Part shown: positions 42,375 through 43,061 of the stretch, in pieces
How the letters are laid out: every line of letters begins with the position of its first letter
How positions within the stretch are numbered: the first letter of the stretch is position 1
Source of the DNA: an uncultured Oscillospiraceae bacterium
Lineage (GTDB): Bacteria; Bacillota; Clostridia; Oscillospirales; Oscillospiraceae
Reading direction: 5' to 3'
DNA length: 43,061 nt
Assembly: GCA_944385785.1 (NCBI GenBank)
Contig: CALWYO010000026.1
Coordinates: 1 to 43,061 of the forward strand
Translations under genes and position numbers: made by a program
The notes under the pieces: generated by a model
What the model was told of the DNA's origin: nothing
What the model saw: the letters and a program-made list of their open reading frames with translations, nothing else
Database searches by the model: none

Positions 42375-42440
42375 CCCCAACGGGCAACAGCCCGTTGGGG
42401 ACCCCATCGTCCCCCGTCCCTGGGGGTTACCTCATAGGGG
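42375..42440. repeat. Hairpin repeat, copy 1 of 3
   Basis: ccccaacgggc-aaca-gcccgttgggg (42375-42400) plus the following accccatcg ... ctcatagggg. Copies at 42592-42617 and 42781-42846; copy 1 and copy 3 share the downstream 40 bp as well. Confidence 0.8.
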
Positions 42441-42591
42441 CCCGCGCGTCGTCGCGGAACTGGCCATGCTCAAAGCTCCCTTTGGTCGCTTTTCACGGCT
42501 CAGTTCGCTCCACCTTTGCGTCCTCGCAAAGTCCGCTAAAGTTCACTTCCGCCAAAGGCGAAAGTTCACGGCGCTCCCTTGCTCGTCCTAT

Positions 42592-42630
42592 CCCCAACGG
42601 GCGACAGCCCGTCGGGGACCCCATAAACCC
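42592..42630. repeat. Hairpin repeat, copy 2 of 3 (short)
   Basis: ccccaacgggc-gaca-gcccgtcgggg, one mismatch in the stem; diverges after accccat. Confidence 0.7.
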
Positions 42631-42707
42631 GCTTTGCTGGGCTTCGGTTTGTTTTGCCATGTGCAGATATATTGCCAGGCTGGGGTGTTTCCAAAGAGGG
42701 GCTACGC

Positions 42708-42768
42708 CACGTCCTCCCGCACCAGGGCAACCTCAGGGCTCACAAGTTCGCCCTTCACGCCCAGGCGC
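42708..42768. repeat. 61-bp direct repeat, copy 2
   Basis: Identical to 42304-42364, 404 bp downstream. Confidence 0.85.
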
Positions 42769-42780
42769 GCTTGTCCTTCT

Positions 42781-42846
42781 CCCCAACGGGCTGTCGCCCG
42801 TTGGGGACCCCATCGTCTTCCGTCCCCAGGGGTCACCTCATAGGGG
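42781..42846. repeat. Hairpin repeat, copy 3 of 3
   Basis: ccccaacgggc-tgtc-gcccgttgggg followed by the same accccatcgtc ... cacctcatagggg context as copy 1. Confidence 0.8.
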
Positions 42847-43036
42847 GCCCGCGGGCCCCCTGTGAGTCGGTTGGGGGTGGGTGCAGGGAGGGGAAATCGA
42901 AATCCCCTCCCTGCCGTTTCTTTGGTTTCTTAAGCCGTTTCTTTGCGCTCAAAGAAATGGTTTAAGCGGGGTGTGGGGCAGCGCCCCACAAGGCCTGCAG
43001 GGCTATGCCCTGCTACCAATCACGGGGCATGCCCCG
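42843..43036. repeat. Array of six consecutive perfect or near-perfect hairpins
   Basis: gggggcccgcgggccccc (42843-42860); a 12-bp stem gcagggagggga ... tcccctccctgc (42883-42914); tttctttgcgctcaaagaaa (42938-42957) inside a wider cttaagcc ... ggtttaag stem; tgtggggcagcgccccaca (42972-42990); gcagggc-tat-gccctgc (42997-43013); cggggcatgccccg (43023-43036). No two share a sequence, so this is not a simple repeat array. Confidence 0.7.
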
Positions 43037-43061
43037 AAAACCACCCCGTCTGTGTAACGGA

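Larger units (their letters stand above)
42178..43061. other. Gene-free block of repeats and hairpins at the right edge
   Basis: The overlapping long frames here are GC-biased artefacts (Pro/Arg/Ala-rich, no ribosome binding site, no family features, open in several frames at once). The region contains a 61-bp perfect direct repeat, a three-times repeated hairpin and a row of further hairpins. Confidence 0.6.

Noticed and set aside
42184-42865. Two long overlapping forward ORFs (219 and 191 codons)
   Set aside because: They overlap each other in different frames, are Pro/Arg/Ala-rich, lack ribosome binding sites and lie on the repeats; GC-rich sequence explains the open frames.

Overview
The window reads as chromosomal DNA of an anaerobic, Gram-positive, probably spore-forming Clostridia member, most likely an Oscillospirales/Oscillospiraceae-type gut bacterium. 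This is inferred from two T-box leaders, an L20-type infC leader, IreB, a PdaB-like deacetylase, SLH-domain surface proteins, a high-cysteine 'HCB' miniprotein and U32 peptidases. GC content is intermediate. No tRNA, rRNA, CRISPR array, transposase or phage gene was seen.

Layout. 1-1275: start of a leftward secreted gene preceded by a ~425-nt folded leader, then a gene-free stretch with hairpins and a tandem repeat. 1276-5370: leftward pheS-pheT under a phenylalanine T-box. 5527-8873: rightward NAD(P)HX repair enzyme, lipoprotein and alanine racemase. 9022-12840: mazF-type toxin without a visible antitoxin, two unknown proteins, ireB, a small conserved-looking protein and an SH3b-NlpC/P60 wall hydrolase; a candidate leftward small RNA lies at about 11.3-11.4 kb. 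12885-16239: GNAT acetyltransferase and two overlapping FAD oxidoreductases. 16298-19524: two leftward U32 proteins resembling RNA-hydroxylation factors. 20044-23160: MFS transporter, NodB deacetylase and 2-hydroxyacid dehydrogenase. 23336-28732: a large SLH-anchored protein interrupted by a one-base frameshift, then an ECF sigma factor overlapping a membrane protein that may be its anti-sigma. 28796-34365: leftward AbrB-type membrane protein, HIT protein, and a dcd-alaS unit under an alanine T-box. 34426-38873: mltG, the cysteine-rich miniprotein, 5-formyl-THF cyclo-ligase, DJ-1 protein, thymidylate kinase and a WecG/TagA glycosyltransferase. 39154-40603: infC-rpmI-rplT with an attenuator leader. 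40605-42177: two divergent, homologous membrane proteins. 42178-43061: a gene-free block of repeats and hairpins.

The genes combine translation and aminoacylation (pheST, alaS, infC-rpmI-rplT), cell-wall metabolism (alr, NlpC/P60, PdaB-like, mltG, WecG/TagA), nucleotide and folate supply (dcd, tmk, cyclo-ligase) and surface or envelope functions (SLH protein, sigma/anti-sigma, cysteine-rich peptide). The most interesting non-routine signals are: a near-identical second copy of the alaS 3' end differing only at synonymous sites; the frameshifted SLH protein with a possible caspase-like domain; a candidate small RNA ending in a perfect 23-bp hairpin; the long leader at the left edge; a ~105-residue insertion in PheT; an apparent AUA start of infC; a dispersed intergenic repeat family; and the divergent paralogous membrane pair.
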